A stretch of 64,000 bases of DNA from Bog-375 sp049698695 (lineage in GTDB: Bacteria; Acidobacteriota; Terriglobia; Bryobacterales; Bryobacteraceae), in the NCBI GenBank assembly GCA_049698695.1, contig JBAVYH010000067.1:4200-68199 (forward strand), read 5' to 3'. Below, in pieces: positions 10,739-19,725 of the stretch. Each line of letters starts with the position of its first letter. Within the stretch, counting starts at the first letter, position 1. The position numbers were made by a program, and so were the translations under genes. The notes beneath the pieces were generated by a model. The model was not told where the DNA came from and did no database searches. It worked only from the letters and a program-made list of their open reading frames with translations.

Positions 10739-12076
10739 TCACACATAGGCGTGACGATACTCTTCCAGCGCCTCGAGCGCGCGCCGGCAGACCTCGGCGT
10801 GCCGCGCCTTCTTGTCGTGCCGGAGCCGCTGGTGCGAGGCTTCATCGAGCGCGGGCAACAGATCGAACGTGATGTTGGCCGGCTGGTAATCGGCGGGATC
10901 GGCGCCCGCAATGTAGTGGCAAAGAGAGCCCAGTGCGGTTTCGCGCGGCAACGCGCGCGGCGCAGCGCCGGCGGCCAGCGCCGCCGCGTGCACTCCGGCC
11001 ATCAGGCCGGTGGCGATAGCTTCCACATAACCTTCCACACCGGAAATCTGCCCGGCGAAAAAAATCCGCGGGTCGGCGCGCAACTGGAGAGTGGCGGAGA
11101 CCAGCGCCGGCGCGTTGATGTAAGTATTGCGGTGGATCTGTCCAAAACGCAAGAACTCGGCGTTTTCAAGGCCCGGAATCGTGCGCAGCACGCGCGCCTG
11201 GTCGCCGAACTTCATGTGGTTCTGGAAACCAACCAGGTTGAAACTCCGTGCGCGCAGACTCTCCTGCCGCAACTGCACCGCGGCGTACGGTCGTTTGCCG
11301 GTGTGCGGATCGTTCAGCCCCACCGGCTTCATAGGTCCAAAGCGCAGCGTATCGCGCCCGCGCCGCGCCAGTTCCTCGATAGGCAAACAGGCTTCGAAAA
11401 ACGGTGTGCGGTCTTCTTCGATGTGCGCCGTCACGGGCTCGGACACGAGCAGCGCGTCGACGAAGCGCTCGTATTGATCGCGGTCCAGCGGGCAATTCAA
11501 ATAGTCGCCGCCGCCATCGATCGATTTGCCATAACGCGAGGCCCAGAAAGCTACACCAGTGTTCACCGAATCGGCGTCGACAATCGGGCTGATAGCGTCG
11601 TAAAAGTAGAGCCGTTCGGAGCCCGTCAGGCGGGCGATTTCTTGCGCCAGCACGTCGCTGGTGAGCGGCCCGGTGGCTATGATGACGATTGGTTCCGGCG
11701 GAATCGCCGTTACTTCCTCGCGCCGCACTTCGATCAGCGGTTCGGCGGCGATGGCCGCCGTCACCTCATTCGCGAACGCTTCCCGGTCCACCGTGAGCGC
11801 CTGCCCGCCGGGCACGCGGGCGCGGGCCGCCGCTCCGAGCAGCAGAGAGCCCAGCCGCCGTAGTTCTTCCTTCAGCAGCCATGGCGCGGTGGATTCCGTT
11901 TCCGACTTGAGCGAGTTGCTGCAGACCAGCTCCGCCAGCCGGTCCGTCTGGTGCGCGGGCGTGGCGCGAACGGGCCGCATCTCATGCAGCACGCACGCCA
12001 GGCCGCGGCGCGCTATCTGCCAAGCCGCCTCGGAACCAGCCAAGCCGCCGCCGATGATGTGAATGGGACCGTGCAC
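10739..12076 (-). CDS. trmFO: Methylenetetrahydrofolate--tRNA-(uracil-5-)-methyltransferase
   Basis: Folate- and FAD-dependent enzyme that makes m5U54 in the T-loop of tRNA. The 445 residues are full length. The N-terminal FAD site is IHIIGGGLAGSEAAWQIARR, followed by the TrmFO-specific LAELVCSNSLKSE (about residues 47-59). FFAGQISGVEGYVEAIATGL near residue 345 is the second hallmark segment. It is transcribed on the minus strand ahead of the glycosyltransferase genes. A functional link with them is not implied. Confidence 0.96.
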   Translation of the reverse strand: MHGPIHIIGGGLAGSEAAWQIARRGLACVLHEMRPVRATPAHQTDRLAELVCSNSLKSETESTAPWLLKEELRRLGSLLLGAAARARVPGGQALTVDREAFANEVTAAIAAEPLIEVRREEVTAIPPEPIVIIATGPLTSDVLAQEIARLTGSERLYFYDAISPIVDADSVNTGVAFWASRYGKSIDGGGDYLNCPLDRDQYERFVDALLVSEPVTAHIEEDRTPFFEACLPIEELARRGRDTLRFGPMKPVGLNDPHTGKRPYAAVQLRQESLRARSFNLVGFQNHMKFGDQARVLRTIPGLENAEFLRFGQIHRNTYINAPALVSATLQLRADPRIFFAGQISGVEGYVEAIATGLMAGVHAAALAAGAAPRALPRETALGSLCHYIAGADPADYQPANITFDLLPALDEASHQRLRHDKKARHAEVCRRALEALEEYRHAYV

Positions 12077-12222
12077 GCCAAACCCCCAGGATACAAGAGC
12101 CCCTGCTTAACGAGAGGGTCAACCGCGACAGCGCCAGCGGAAACCGCTGTGCGGCGAGCTATCATGGTTAGTCCTTCCGGGGTCCGCTCTGGAATTCCCG
12201 GCGGGCGTCATCCAACCGTCAT

Positions 12223-13404
12223 ATGACCAAACAAAAGTTCGCCACGGAACGAAAACGGCTGATGGCGGCGCATGAGCGGCTGATCAAGCGTCGCAACGCG
12301 CGATTGCCCGAATCGAACGGATGGTTTCATCGCTACCGGCACCCCGTACTGACAGCGGCCCATGCACCGCTGTTCTGGCGATACGACTTCGATCAGGCAG
12401 CCAATCCGTTCATGATGGAACGTCTCGGCGTCAACGCAGCGTTCAACGTGGGCGCCATGGAGTGGCGCGGCGGCGTGGTGCTGATGGCCCGGGTGGAAGG
12501 CGTGGACCGCAAATCGTTTTTCGCGGTCGCCGAAAGCGCCAACGGCATCGATGGCTTCCGCTTCTGGGATTACCCGGTAGTGATGCCCGAAACGGCCGAG
12601 CCCGAGACCAACGTCTACGACATGCGGCTGACGGCGCACCAAGACGGCTGGATCTACGGCCTGTTTTGCGCGGAACGCAAGGATCCGGCGGCGCCTGCCG
12701 GGGACCTGTCCTCCGCCCTTGCCCAGTGCGGCATCGCGCGCACGCACGATTTGAAGGACTGGCAGCGGCTGGACGACCTGCGAACTTCCTCGGCACAGCA
12801 GCGAAATTGCGTGCTGCACCCCGAGTTCGTGGATGGCAAGTATGCGTTTTACACGCGCCCGCAGGACAGTTTCATCGAAGCCGGACGCGGCGGCGGCATC
12901 GGCTGGGGGCTGGCGTCGAGCATGGAGCACGCCGTAATCGATGAGGAAACCATCCTCGACCAGCGCGAATATCACACCATCACGGAAGTCAAGAACGGCC
13001 TGGGCCCGGCGCCGATCAAGACGGAGAAGGGCTGGCTGCACCTGGCGCACGGCGTGCGCAATACAGCGGCCGGTCTGCGCTATGTCCTCTACTTTTTTCT
13101 CTGCGACCTGAAGGTTCCTTACAAGGTGATTGCCAAGCCGGGCGGTTACTTCCTGGCGCCCGAAGGCGAAGAGCGGGTGGGCGATGTCTCGAACGTTGCC
13201 TTTTCGAATGGCTGGGTACGCCGCGGCGACGAGGTTCTGATTTACTACGGCGCGTCCGACACGCGTACTTATGTGGCCTCTACCACCGTCGCGCGCTTGC
13301 TCGATTACGTGATGAAGACGCCGCCCGACCCGCTGCGAAGCGCCGCCTGTGTCCGCCAGCGCATCGAACTGATTGAGAAGAACCGGCGGCTGCTCAAAGC
13401 ATAA
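12223..13404 (+). CDS. GH130 beta-mannoside phosphorylase (mannosylglucose phosphorylase-like)
   Basis: 393 residues with the GH130 five-bladed propeller pattern. PETNVYDMRLTAHQDGWIYG holds the Asp expected as proton donor. WRYDFDQAANPFMMERLGVN and GAMEWRGGVVLMARVEG form the N-terminal blades, and DVSNVAFSNGW and YYGASDTRTYVA the last ones. Such enzymes phosphorolyse beta-1,4-mannosyl-glucose or mannobiose to alpha-mannose-1-phosphate plus sugar. Its neighbour downstream is a cellobiose 2-epimerase, which in known mannan pathways makes the mannosyl-glucose substrate, so that specificity is favoured. No signal peptide, hence intracellular. A shift to mannan-chain phosphorylase cannot be excluded. 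Confidence 0.85.
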   Translation: MTKQKFATERKRLMAAHERLIKRRNARLPESNGWFHRYRHPVLTAAHAPLFWRYDFDQAANPFMMERLGVNAAFNVGAMEWRGGVVLMARVEGVDRKSFFAVAESANGIDGFRFWDYPVVMPETAEPETNVYDMRLTAHQDGWIYGLFCAERKDPAAPAGDLSSALAQCGIARTHDLKDWQRLDDLRTSSAQQRNCVLHPEFVDGKYAFYTRPQDSFIEAGRGGGIGWGLASSMEHAVIDEETILDQREYHTITEVKNGLGPAPIKTEKGWLHLAHGVRNTAAGLRYVLYFFLCDLKVPYKVIAKPGGYFLAPEGEERVGDVSNVAFSNGWVRRGDEVLIYYGASDTRTYVASTTVARLLDYVMKTPPDPLRSAACVRQRIELIEKNRRLLKA

Positions 13405-13419
13405 GTGGCTGGCGCGACG

Positions 13420-14646
13420 ATGACAGACGCCGTTATGACTCCCACCGACAAGAAGGCTTGGGCTGCGCGGATCGAGAGAGAGTTACGCGGCAACATCCTT
13501 CCGTTTTGGATGCGCCACACGGTGGATCGCAAACACGGCGGCTTCTACGGCACCGTCGGCTGCGATCTTCACGTCGAGAAAGAATCGCCACGTGCCGCCG
13601 TCATCAACGCGCGGATTCTCTGGACTTACTCCGCTGCGTGCCGGCTTTACGGCGCGCAGTACCGCGAGATGGCAGACCGGGCCTATGACTACGTCGTCAA
13701 CAAGTTCTGGGATGCGGAAAATGGCGGTGTCTATTGGATGCTCGACTTCGAGGGCAACCCGCTTTCCGATCGCAAGCAGATTTACGCGCAGGCTTTTGCG
13801 ATCTACGGGCTGGCGGAGTACTTCCGAGCCACAGGCAAGGCGGAAAGCCTGGAACTGGCGCAGCGGCTTTTCCACTTAATCGAAAAGCATAGTTACGATC
13901 CGCAATGGAAGGGCTATCTGGAAGCTCGCGGCCGTGACTGGAGCGCGCTGGCGGATCTGCGCCTGAGCGAGAAGGACCTGAACAGCCCCAAGTCCATGAA
14001 CACGCACCTGCACGTGATGGAAGGTTACACGAACCTGCTGCGCGTGTGGAAGGACCCGGAGTTAGAGGCGAAGCATAAAGAGCTGCTCGAAGTGACCATG
14101 GACCGGATCGTGAATCACGCGACCGGCCATTTCAAGATGTTCTTCGACAATCAATGGAACTCTCTGTCCGATCACATTTCGTTCGGTCACGACATCGAGG
14201 GTAGTTGGCTGATCGTAGAAGCCGCCGAGGTGCTGGGAGATGCGGCGCTGATCGAACGCGCGCGGAAACTCGCTCTTACCATGGCTCGGGCCGTATATGA
14301 GGAAGGCCTGGATCAGGACGGCAGCCTTTTCTACGAAGCCAACTCGAAAGGCGTGATGATCGACCCCAACAAGCACTGGTGGGCGCAGGCCGAGGGGGTG
14401 GTGGGCTTCTACAATGCGTTCCAGATTTCGGGGCAGGGACGGTTTCTGGAAGCGTCCTATCGGGCTTGGGAATACATCGAGGAGAAAATCATCGACAGGA
14501 CTCACGGTGAGTGGCACGCGAAGTTAAGACCTGACGGTAGGCCTTACACGGAAAAAGAAGATGGAGACGCGTGCCTGGTGGGGCCATGGAAATGTCCGTA
14601 CCACAACAGCCGGGTATGTTATGAGATGATCGAGCGTTTAAGGTAG
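13420..14646 (+). CDS. Cellobiose 2-epimerase (AGE family)
   Basis: Interconverts the reducing-end glucose and mannose of beta-1,4-disaccharides in the cytosol. The alpha6/alpha6-barrel active-site segments are visible: MNTHLHVMEGYTNLLRVW, SFGHDIEGSWLIVEAAE and HKHWWAQAEGVVG-type (here NKHWWAQAEGVVGF), with CPYHNSRVCYEM at the C-terminus. The catalytic histidines sit in HLHVMEG, GHDIEG and PYHNSR. I start at ATG 13420; GTG 13405 directly abuts the GH130 stop, and ATG 13435 is another candidate. About 408 residues, usual for the family. It links the flanking GH130 and GH94 phosphorylases. Confidence 0.9.
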   Translation: MTDAVMTPTDKKAWAARIERELRGNILPFWMRHTVDRKHGGFYGTVGCDLHVEKESPRAAVINARILWTYSAACRLYGAQYREMADRAYDYVVNKFWDAENGGVYWMLDFEGNPLSDRKQIYAQAFAIYGLAEYFRATGKAESLELAQRLFHLIEKHSYDPQWKGYLEARGRDWSALADLRLSEKDLNSPKSMNTHLHVMEGYTNLLRVWKDPELEAKHKELLEVTMDRIVNHATGHFKMFFDNQWNSLSDHISFGHDIEGSWLIVEAAEVLGDAALIERARKLALTMARAVYEEGLDQDGSLFYEANSKGVMIDPNKHWWAQAEGVVGFYNAFQISGQGRFLEASYRAWEYIEEKIIDRTHGEWHAKLRPDGRPYTEKEDGDACLVGPWKCPYHNSRVCYEMIERLR

Positions 14647-14648
14647 GA

Positions 14649-14676
14649 GACGGGCATGCCCGGCCCGTCTTTGTTT
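14649..14676 (+). terminator. Hairpin with T-rich tail after the epimerase gene
   Basis: GACGGGC (14649-14655) pairs with GCCCGTC (14663-14669) and is followed by TTTGTTT. It could attenuate transcription between the epimerase and the GH94 gene, which starts 35 bases later. Confidence 0.5.
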
Positions 14677-14710
14677 CGAAAAGACTTCCTGGTTTCATTG
14701 GAGATTTTTC

Positions 14711-17155
14711 ATGCGATACGGCTATTTTGACGATCATGAGCGGGAATATGTAATTACTCAGCCAGATACTCCGCTGCCGTGGATCAACTACCTGGGATGC
14801 CAGGCGTACTTCGGCATTATTTCGAATACAGCGGGTGGTTACTCGTTTTATCGGGATGCGCGGCTGCGCCGCATCACGCGCGGGCGGTACAACAACGTTC
14901 CGCTGGATGACGGCGGGCGGTACATCTACATCCGCGACGACGAAAGCGGGGAATACTGGTCGCCATCCTGGATGCCCACGTGCCGCGATCTGGAGCAGTA
15001 CACATGCCGTCACGGCATGGGTTACTCGACGATTGGCGCGAAGTATGGCGGCATTTCGGCCAGCACGCGCTATTTTGTGCCGCTCGACGAGACGCTCGAA
15101 GTTTGGCAAGTGACGTTGCGGAATGACCGGCTCACGCCGGCTGCGCTCTCGGTCTTTTCACTGGTGGAGTTCTGCCTCTGGGATGCACAGGACGACGCCA
15201 CCAACTTTCAGCGCAATTTCAGCATCGGGCAAGTGGAGATCGAAGACGAGGTCATCTATCACAAGACCGAATACCGCGAGCGGCGCGATCATTTCGCCTG
15301 GTTCGCCTGTTCGGATCCCCTGGCCGGCTTCGATACGCAGCGCGAAGCTTTTCTCGGGCCGTGGCGCGGGTGGGACAAACCGGCCGTGGTGGAACGCGGC
15401 AAGGCTTCCAACTCTCACGCGCACGGCTGGTCGCCCATCGGCAGCCACCATGTGAAACTGGTGCTCCAGCCCGGAGAAACGCACCAGATGGTTTTTGTTT
15501 TGGGTTATCACGAGAACCCGAAGGATCAGAAATTCGATCCGCCGGGCTCGCAGACGGTCAATAAGAAAACCGTGAAGCCGGTGATTGCCCGGTACCGCAA
15601 CTTAGTTAATGTGGATGCGGCGTTCGACAAGCTGCGCGCGTACTGGGATGGCTTGCTGGGAATCTGCCAGGTGACCACGCCGGATATTCACACCGACCGC
15701 ATGGTGAACATATGGAACGCGTACCAGTGCATGGCCACGTTCAACATGTCGCGGTCGGCATCGTTCTACGAATCGGGGATTGGCCGCGGCTTGGGCTTTC
15801 GCGATTCGAACCAGGACTTACTCGGCTTTGTGCAGATGGTGCCGGAGCGCGCCCGCGAGCGCATCCTGGACCTGGCCGCTACGCAGCTTCCCGCCGGCGG
15901 CGCCTATCACCAGTACCAGCCGCTGACCAAAAAAGGGAACAACGACATCGGCGGCAATTTCAACGACGATCCTCACTGGCTGATCATCGGCGTCGCGGCC
16001 TACCTGAAAGAGACCGGCGACTGGAGCATTCTGGACGAGCCGGTCGAGTTCGACAACCAGCCGGGCAGCGCGCAACCGCTGTATGAGCACCTGCGGCGCA
16101 GTTTCCATTACACGCTGGAGAGGCTGGGGCCGCACGGTCTGCCGCTAATTGGCCGTGCCGATTGGAACGACTGCCTGAACCTGAACTGCTTCTCCGACAC
16201 GCCCGGCCAGTCGTTCCAGACCACGACGAACAAGGAAGGCAAGGTGGCCGAATCGGTTTTCATTGCCGGCCTGTTTGTGCTGGCAGCCAAGGAGCTGGCT
16301 GCGATCGCGCAGCGGCGCGGATTGAAGGACGAGGCGAAGGCCTGCCTCGCTCAGGGCGCGCGCATGGAAGAGACGGTGCGCCAGCACGGCTGGGACGGCG
16401 AATGGTTCGTTCGCGCCTACGATGACTCGGGGCAGAAGATCGGCTCGAAGGAATGCGCGGAAGGCAAGATTTTTATCGAGACGCAGGGCTTTTGCGTGCT
16501 GGCGGGGATTGGCCTCGAAGACGGGCGCGCGCGGCAGGCGCTGGATTCGGTGCGGAAACACCTGGCGACGCCGCACGGCATCGTGCTGCAGCAGCCGGCA
16601 TATTCGCGCTATTACCTCAACCTCGGCGAAATTTCCTCCTACCCGCCCGGCTACAAGGAGAATGCCGGGATCTTCTGTCATAACAATCCGTGGGTGATCA
16701 TCGCGGAAGCGACGGCAGGCGATGGCGACAACGCGCATGACTATTACTCGCGGATCAACCCATCGGCCCGCGAAGGAATCAGCGATGTGCACCGCTGCGA
16801 ACCGTACGTGTATGCGCAGATGATCGCCGGCCGCGACGCTCCCACGCACGGAGAAGCCAAGAACTCCTGGCTGACCGGTACGGCGGCGTGGAATTACTAT
16901 GCCATCACGCAATGGATTCTGGGGATTCGGCCGGAGCATGACGGACTGCGTATCGCGCCGGTGGTTCCGGAGCGCTGGCAGGGCTTTACGGCCGTCCGGA
17001 AATTCCGCGGCGTCACCTACCGGATCACAGTGCGCCGTGCCGGCAAGGGCAACACAGTAAGCCTGTCAGTGGATGGAAAGCCGATTGAGGGCGCAGTGAT
17101 TCCACCGCCTCCTGTCGGCCGCAAGGAAGTGACCGTCGAAGTAAAACTGGGATAG
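14711..17155 (+). CDS. Cellobiose phosphorylase (GH94)
   Basis: 814 residues, full length for cellobiose phosphorylase, which cleaves cellobiose with phosphate into glucose-1-phosphate and glucose. The N-terminus MRYGYFDDHEREYVITQPDT and the TPLPWINYLGCQAYFGIIS segment are typical of the family. The central (alpha/alpha)6 barrel has FRDSNQDLLGFVQMVPERAR and GRADWNDCLNLNCFS with the catalytic Asp. The C-terminal beta-sandwich closes the enzyme. No signal peptide, so cytosolic. With the upstream epimerase and GH130 it forms a route for cellobiose and glucosyl-mannose or mannosyl-glucose. No transporter is encoded beside it. Confidence 0.93.
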   Translation: MRYGYFDDHEREYVITQPDTPLPWINYLGCQAYFGIISNTAGGYSFYRDARLRRITRGRYNNVPLDDGGRYIYIRDDESGEYWSPSWMPTCRDLEQYTCRHGMGYSTIGAKYGGISASTRYFVPLDETLEVWQVTLRNDRLTPAALSVFSLVEFCLWDAQDDATNFQRNFSIGQVEIEDEVIYHKTEYRERRDHFAWFACSDPLAGFDTQREAFLGPWRGWDKPAVVERGKASNSHAHGWSPIGSHHVKLVLQPGETHQMVFVLGYHENPKDQKFDPPGSQTVNKKTVKPVIARYRNLVNVDAAFDKLRAYWDGLLGICQVTTPDIHTDRMVNIWNAYQCMATFNMSRSASFYESGIGRGLGFRDSNQDLLGFVQMVPERARERILDLAATQLPAGGAYHQYQPLTKKGNNDIGGNFNDDPHWLIIGVAAYLKETGDWSILDEPVEFDNQPGSAQPLYEHLRRSFHYTLERLGPHGLPLIGRADWNDCLNLNCFSDTPGQSFQTTTNKEGKVAESVFIAGLFVLAAKELAAIAQRRGLKDEAKACLAQGARMEETVRQHGWDGEWFVRAYDDSGQKIGSKECAEGKIFIETQGFCVLAGIGLEDGRARQALDSVRKHLATPHGIVLQQPAYSRYYLNLGEISSYPPGYKENAGIFCHNNPWVIIAEATAGDGDNAHDYYSRINPSAREGISDVHRCEPYVYAQMIAGRDAPTHGEAKNSWLTGTAAWNYYAITQWILGIRPEHDGLRIAPVVPERWQGFTAVRKFRGVTYRITVRRAGKGNTVSLSVDGKPIEGAVIPPPPVGRKEVTVEVKLG

Positions 17156-17163
17156 GCCCCCGG

Positions 17164-17255
17164 CGGCTTGTGGGGCAAATTGCCCCACAAGCCGAAGCGG
17201 CGATGCCCTGAAATCAAGCACTTATGTTTCTCCCGTGGGGCAATTTCGCCCCACG
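17164..17255. repeat. Two related palindromes in the GH94-M13 peptidase gap
   Basis: Positions 17164-17194 form a perfect palindrome with 15-base arms (CGGCTTGTGGGGCAA) around one A. Positions 17234-17255 carry CGTGGGGC/GCCCCACG around AATTTC. Both share GTGGGGCAA...GCCCCAC. They lie just past the GH94 stop and may terminate transcription, though no T-run follows. The rest of the 392-base gap holds a further GC-rich inverted stretch (17401-17475) and no convincing gene. Confidence 0.6.
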
Positions 17256-17547
17256 CAGGTGCCTTTCGGGAGCCAAGAGACTGCCTCCGATCCGATTATC
17301 TCGCGGGAGGTGTTCCGATTGCTCCGGGGAGCCGGCCGGAGAGAGAGTAAATCATTGATCATCCAGGAGTAAAGGAAAATGCAGCAGGCTGTGATTGTGT
17401 GAAGTGCGCGCCCGAAGCCGGGCGGGCATGCCCAAGGCGTGCCCGGCCCCTACGATTCCGTCGTAGGGGCGAGGCATGTCACGCACTCGGGCTGCGCTGC
17501 AGACCCTTCGCAATTGCGAAGGGCTCACTCAGGTAAAGCAGCAGCCG

Positions 17548-19560
17548 CTACCACACCCGGCAGGCGTTGGCGCTGACCATGGGCTGACCGGCCTTGCAGG
17601 AGAACGCCTTCTCAAACTCGGGCATGTTCTCGATGGTGCCGATGACGCGGACGCGGCCGGGCGAATGGGGATCGGTGAAAGCGCGCTGGCGCGCCTCCTG
17701 CGGCGCCTGATTCTGGCACCAGACCTGGGCAAACCCCACGAAGAAGCGCTGTTCGGGCGTATATCCGTCGATGGTGGCACCTTTGCCGTTGAGCGCATTT
17801 TCCATTGCCATGTAAGCGACGCGCGCGCCGCCATTATCGGCCGTGTTCTCGCCCAGGGTCAGCTTGCCATTCACCTTCACGTCGTCGACCGCCGTAAAGC
17901 CGGAGTATTCGTCGGCGATGCAGGCGGCGCGTTTTTCGAAGGCGGCGGCGTCGGCCGGCGTCCACCAGTCGCGCAGATTCCCATCACCATCGAATTTGCG
18001 GCCCTGATCGTCGAACCCATGCGTCATTTCGTGGCCGATCACGGCGCCGATGGCGCCGTAGTTCAAAGCCATGTCGCGCTGCGGATCGAAGAACGGCGGC
18101 TGCAGGATGCCGGCCGGGAAATTGATGCTATTCAACGATGGGGAGTAGAACGCATTCACCGTAGGCGCCGTCATGTTCCATTCGGTTTTGTCGGTGGGCT
18201 TGCCGATCTTGTCGAGGTTGCGCTGCCGCATGGCCTCGCCCATACGCATGGCGTTGCCCAGGTAGTCGTCGCGCGCAATCGTCACCTCGCTGTAGTCGCG
18301 CCACTTCTTGGGGTAGCCCACATTGTTGGTGATGGCGGCCAGTTTGGCCAGTGCAGCCTTCCTGGTATCTTCCGTCATCCACGACAGTGTCTGGATGTCC
18401 TGCCCCAAGGCCTTGTCCAACTGGTCCACCAGGTCGGTGATCTGCCGCTTGGCGTCGGGGCCGAAGGCGGCGTCGATATACTGCTGGCCCAGCAGGTCGC
18501 CCAGGCCGCGGTCCACCGTTTGCACGCAGCGGAACTGGCGCGGGCGTTGTTCACGGGCGCCAGTCAGGTACCGCCCCCAGAATGCGAAGTTTTCCTGTTC
18601 GAACGGCTCGGAAAGAGAATCCGCGAAGCGGTGCAGCAGGTGGAAGGTCAGGTAGGCGCGGAAGGCCTCCATCGGCTGGTTCACGATGCCGGCCGCAATC
18701 CCTTTCAAGAAATCGGGACTGCTGACGTTGAGCGACTCGAAATCCGGTGCATTCATGGCCTTAAAATAGGCGTCCCAGTCGAAGGGGACCAGCTCGGCGA
18801 GTGCCGCGCGGGTCATCATGTGATAGCGCTTGAGCGGGTCGCGCATGCTGACGCGGTCGGTCGAATTCTGCGCCAGAATGGTTTCCAAATCCAGGACCAT
18901 CTGCGCGTGGGCCTTGGCCGCGTCGGCAGTTTCGCCCGCCAGTACCAGCATCTTGGCGATGTGTTCCACGTAGCGCTGGCGGGTTTCCACCGACTTCGGA
19001 TCGGTCTTCAAATAGTAATCGCGATCGGGAAGCGAGAGCCCGCCCTGCTGAATGTTGGCGATGGTGCGGTTGGAATCCTTGTAGTCCGCCTGCGAGCCAA
19101 ACATGAAAAATGCGTTCACGCCCAGGCGATGGAGTCGCACCGTTTCGTCGAAGAGGCTGGCGTGGTCCGTGATTGCGTTGATCTGTTCGAGTTCTGGCTT
19201 CAGCGGCGCGAGGCCTTTCTCGTTGATCGTCGCGGTATCCATGCAACTGGCGAACTCATCGCCGATCTTTTGCCCGGCGGCGCTGCGGCCCGGTTTCACC
19301 ACCGCCGCGGCTTCGAGAATCTGGAGCAGCACCTTTTCGTTGCGCTCGCCGAGCTCGGTGAAGCGGGCATAGCGCGAGTGGTCGGCGGGAAGCGGGTGCG
19401 CAGCCATCCAATTGGCGCAGGCGTATTGATAGAAATCGACGCAGGGGTTCACCGATTTGTCGATCGTGCTGGCGTCGAAACCGGAGCCAGGCACAGCCGG
19501 GTCGGCCGCCAGAGCCACCAGCGGCAGGAACAGCGTAGCAAGCAGGAAACGAGCATACAT
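17548..19560 (-). CDS. M13 family zinc metallopeptidase (neprilysin/PepO-like)
   Basis: Secreted endopeptidase of 670 residues. The signal peptide is residues 1-19 (MYARFLLATLFLPLVALAA). Next comes the M13 N-terminal domain with NPCVDFYQYACANWM, and then the catalytic domain with NAFYSPSLNSINFPAGILQP, the zinc site HEMTH (in VIGHEMTHGFDDQGRKFDGD) and the third-ligand motif GENTADNGG. The C-terminus ends CRVW, matching the usual C-x-W ending. Likely periplasmic, degrading peptides. It is a stand-alone gene. Confidence 0.94.
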   Translation of the reverse strand: MYARFLLATLFLPLVALAADPAVPGSGFDASTIDKSVNPCVDFYQYACANWMAAHPLPADHSRYARFTELGERNEKVLLQILEAAAVVKPGRSAAGQKIGDEFASCMDTATINEKGLAPLKPELEQINAITDHASLFDETVRLHRLGVNAFFMFGSQADYKDSNRTIANIQQGGLSLPDRDYYLKTDPKSVETRQRYVEHIAKMLVLAGETADAAKAHAQMVLDLETILAQNSTDRVSMRDPLKRYHMMTRAALAELVPFDWDAYFKAMNAPDFESLNVSSPDFLKGIAAGIVNQPMEAFRAYLTFHLLHRFADSLSEPFEQENFAFWGRYLTGAREQRPRQFRCVQTVDRGLGDLLGQQYIDAAFGPDAKRQITDLVDQLDKALGQDIQTLSWMTEDTRKAALAKLAAITNNVGYPKKWRDYSEVTIARDDYLGNAMRMGEAMRQRNLDKIGKPTDKTEWNMTAPTVNAFYSPSLNSINFPAGILQPPFFDPQRDMALNYGAIGAVIGHEMTHGFDDQGRKFDGDGNLRDWWTPADAAAFEKRAACIADEYSGFTAVDDVKVNGKLTLGENTADNGGARVAYMAMENALNGKGATIDGYTPEQRFFVGFAQVWCQNQAPQEARQRAFTDPHSPGRVRVIGTIENMPEFEKAFSCKAGQPMVSANACRVW

Positions 19561-19640
19561 AGGGATTAAACCGAACCTTTCTTTCTCTCTATCATTGAAT
19601 CAGGTCTCAGACCGTTTGATCCGGCGCGCCTGGGGCAAAC

Positions 19641-19688
19641 CACTCCCTTACGGTCATGGCTCCGTTCGGAGCCGCGCGCGTCAGCAAG
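19641..19688. repeat. Dispersed palindrome, copy 3 (degenerate)
   Basis: CTCCCTTACGGTCATGGCTC and then GAGCCGCGCGCGTCAG around CGTTCG match the palindrome family with several changes. It lies between two minus-strand genes (AI-2E exporter and M13 peptidase). Confidence 0.55.
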
Positions 19689-19725
19689 CTGCCTGGCAAT
19701 CGCATCGTATCTCACGGTCATAAAC

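Noticed and set aside
17476..19569. 697-codon open frame opposite the M13 peptidase
   Set aside because: The minus strand carries a clear signal peptide and HEMTH zinc site; the plus-strand product has no recognisable domain.
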